64,000 nt of DNA from Bathynomus jamesi (taxonomy: Eukaryota > Arthropoda > Malacostraca > Isopoda > Cirolanidae): NCBI GenBank assembly GCA_023014485.1, contig JAJOZX010003305.1, positions 276,501 through 340,500 of the forward strand, read 5' to 3'. How positions within the stretch are numbered: the stretch's first letter is position 1; every line of letters starts with the position of its first letter. Shown here in pieces: positions 62,866 through 64,000 of this stretch. The translations under genes and the position numbers were made by a program. The notes beneath the pieces were generated by a model. The model worked only from the letters and a program-made list of their open reading frames with translations, searched no databases and had not been told where the DNA came from.

Positions 62866-63525
62866 GAAAGCGCCGCTACGCATGGCATATGAATGGTCGC
62901 TTAGGTGTGGAATTTACCCATATCGGGGTGGCTGGTTCACCAGAATGCGTGTGTGTGAAAGGATGTATGTGCTTTAGTCTCACCTTTTCTCTTCTTCACT
63001 ACCTTCTGTCTTTCACATCCGAGCTATTTCTGCCTTCTCATCCTAATGCAGTGGGAAACAAGATTTTTGTATATATATTGCTAGAAGTTACGTTCGCTCC
63101 TATTCAGTGCTATCTTTTGTAACTTTCTTTCTACACGGAAAATAACTTCTACCTTGTTGTAGGAAGTTTTTTTTTTTGGGGGGGGGGGGGGGTCATTTTA
63201 GGTCAGATTATGCTAGGTTAGGTTAGATTTACCTAACCTAAACAAACCTAACCTAACCTAATCAAACCTAACTTAACCTAAAACAAAACACTGTGTGTGT
63301 GTAAAATCCTGAGGTAGCATGAAGCAGTAGTAATTTCATTTCAAGTGAGGTGAGTGAAATTAGAAAAAACTAATCGCATTCTCTAAACCTTTTAATGGAA
63401 CTCCTTCTTACATTAACGCAATTAAAAATTTGAAAAAATAAAAACTAATCACGTGTAAGAGCTAATGTAACTTTAATGACTACCGAAGAAAATGTAGGAG
63501 GAATTTGGCGATTTAGGAATACCTA
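62861..63525. other. Spacer with T/G homopolymers and TTAGG tract
   Basis: T run followed by G run at 63168-63192 and a TTAGG-type tract with both orientations (GGTTAGGTTAGA then CCTAACCTAAACAAACC) at 63199-63283, forming a potential hairpin. No gene. Confidence 0.7.
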
Positions 63526-63750
63526 CAGGGTGGCCCATCAATCGCAATCGGTTATAATTAAAGTGAAAATACAAAAAATAAAACAAAGTATAAAGTTTAT
63601 AATAAGTTTAGAAATATTTATTGATTATTCAGAGCAAAATATAACCACCTCGACAAATATTCTTTCCTTAGTAATCGAATGCGTTAGTGTGAGCTCCGCT
63701 AGATGGATTTTCGTTTTAATTATAACCGATTTCGACTTATGGGACACCCT
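63526..63750. mobile_element. Mariner-type MITE
   Basis: Left end CAGGGTGGCCCATCAATCGC and right end complement AGGGTGTCCCATAAGTCGAA, both with ATCGGTTATAATTAAA next to them. TA flanks (the final G is lost at the right). About 225 bp, no ORF of its own. Confidence 0.88.
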
Positions 63751-63807
63751 ATATATATATATATTACGAGAAAAAATGTAGAAACAGCAGCCAAGATGCG
63801 TGAATTG

Positions 63808-64000
63808 CAGGGGCGTAACTGGAGTAGAAAAGTTGGGTGGGGGTGGGGGGGGGAACACAATCCTATTGTTGGAAGCACTCATTATCTGTGGGAGTAATTA
63901 TAAAAGTTGGGGGTACAATTTTTATAATTACTCCCATAGATAATGAGTTCTTCTAATAATAGGACTGTGTTCGTTCCTCCCAACTTTCTCCCGTTACGCC
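63808..64000. mobile_element. hAT-type foldback MITE, cut by the window end
   Basis: Begins CAGGGGCGTAACTGGAGTAG and its complement arrives near the window end (CTCCCGTTACGCC, 63988-64000). Both arms share AAGTTGGG and GAGTAATTATAAAA. The CAGGGGCGTA start resembles the hAT element at 31379. The last bases are beyond the window. Confidence 0.85.

Overview
The window looks like repeat-dense, AT-rich animal nuclear DNA, most probably from an arthropod and perhaps a decapod crustacean. The reasons are many long (TA)n, (TG)n and (ATT)n tracts, short interstitial TTAGG-type tracts (TTAGG is the usual arthropod telomere unit), split and decayed transposon ORFs, tRNA-derived SINEs, a Penelope-like element, and mariner, Tc1, Merlin, hAT and pogo elements. 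The species assignment is inference. I recognise no ordinary host gene, rRNA or functional tRNA gene. Almost every protein-like stretch belongs to a mobile element.

Layout. 1-2050: AT-rich, one small inverted-repeat pair. 2050-4330: 5' part of a non-LTR retrotransposon on the minus strand (LINE family A, with PHD-like and CCCH fingers in ORF1). 5200-6150: LINE family B reverse transcriptase remnant. 6749-6905: SINE. 6953-9551: Tc1-like element interrupted by a complete mariner element. 9593-15713: pogo-type end followed by a 6-kb element with inverted repeats of about 435 bp around a very long ORF. 15932-16420: palindromic MITE and a pogo transposase tail. 17008-22635: Merlin element split by an RTE-like LINE. 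22711-24187: a further LINE. 24188-25652: pogo/Tigger transposase. 25900-33700: mostly AT-rich with MITEs, mariner ends and a LINE fragment hit by an hAT MITE. 34261-36613: a decayed element carrying a DD37E element. 36704-38280: mariner, Merlin-type and MITE copies. 39292-40354: hAT MITEs and a mariner. 41392-43708: Penelope-like element. 43801-47186: a second long-TIR element, inserted into a SINE. 48256-48968: hAT MITE. 49062-54085: young Ty3/gypsy LTR retrotransposon. 57245-58876: LINE family B and a tRNA-like inverted array. 58965-62345: second LINE family A copy. 62413-64000: piggyBac, mariner and hAT MITEs.

The strongest candidate for something undescribed is the element at 9683-15713. 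Its main ORF (about 1250 codons, one frame) appears to combine three parts: an N-terminal and central region with conserved Asp and Gly-Gly-Met-His motifs that could be an RNase H-like transposase core; a C-terminal region with all seven acidic positions and the helix-turn-helix signature of a FEN1/XPG flap endonuclease; and a final CXC (tesmin-like) cysteine cluster. A second long-TIR element at 43801-47186 has a different protein, and a relative of that protein survives at 35945-36360.

Nesting gives relative ages: mariner into Tc1, LINE into Merlin, long-TIR element into SINE, SINE into LINE A, hAT MITE into LINE. The gypsy element is the youngest datable insertion, because its two 465-bp LTRs differ at only two positions by eye.
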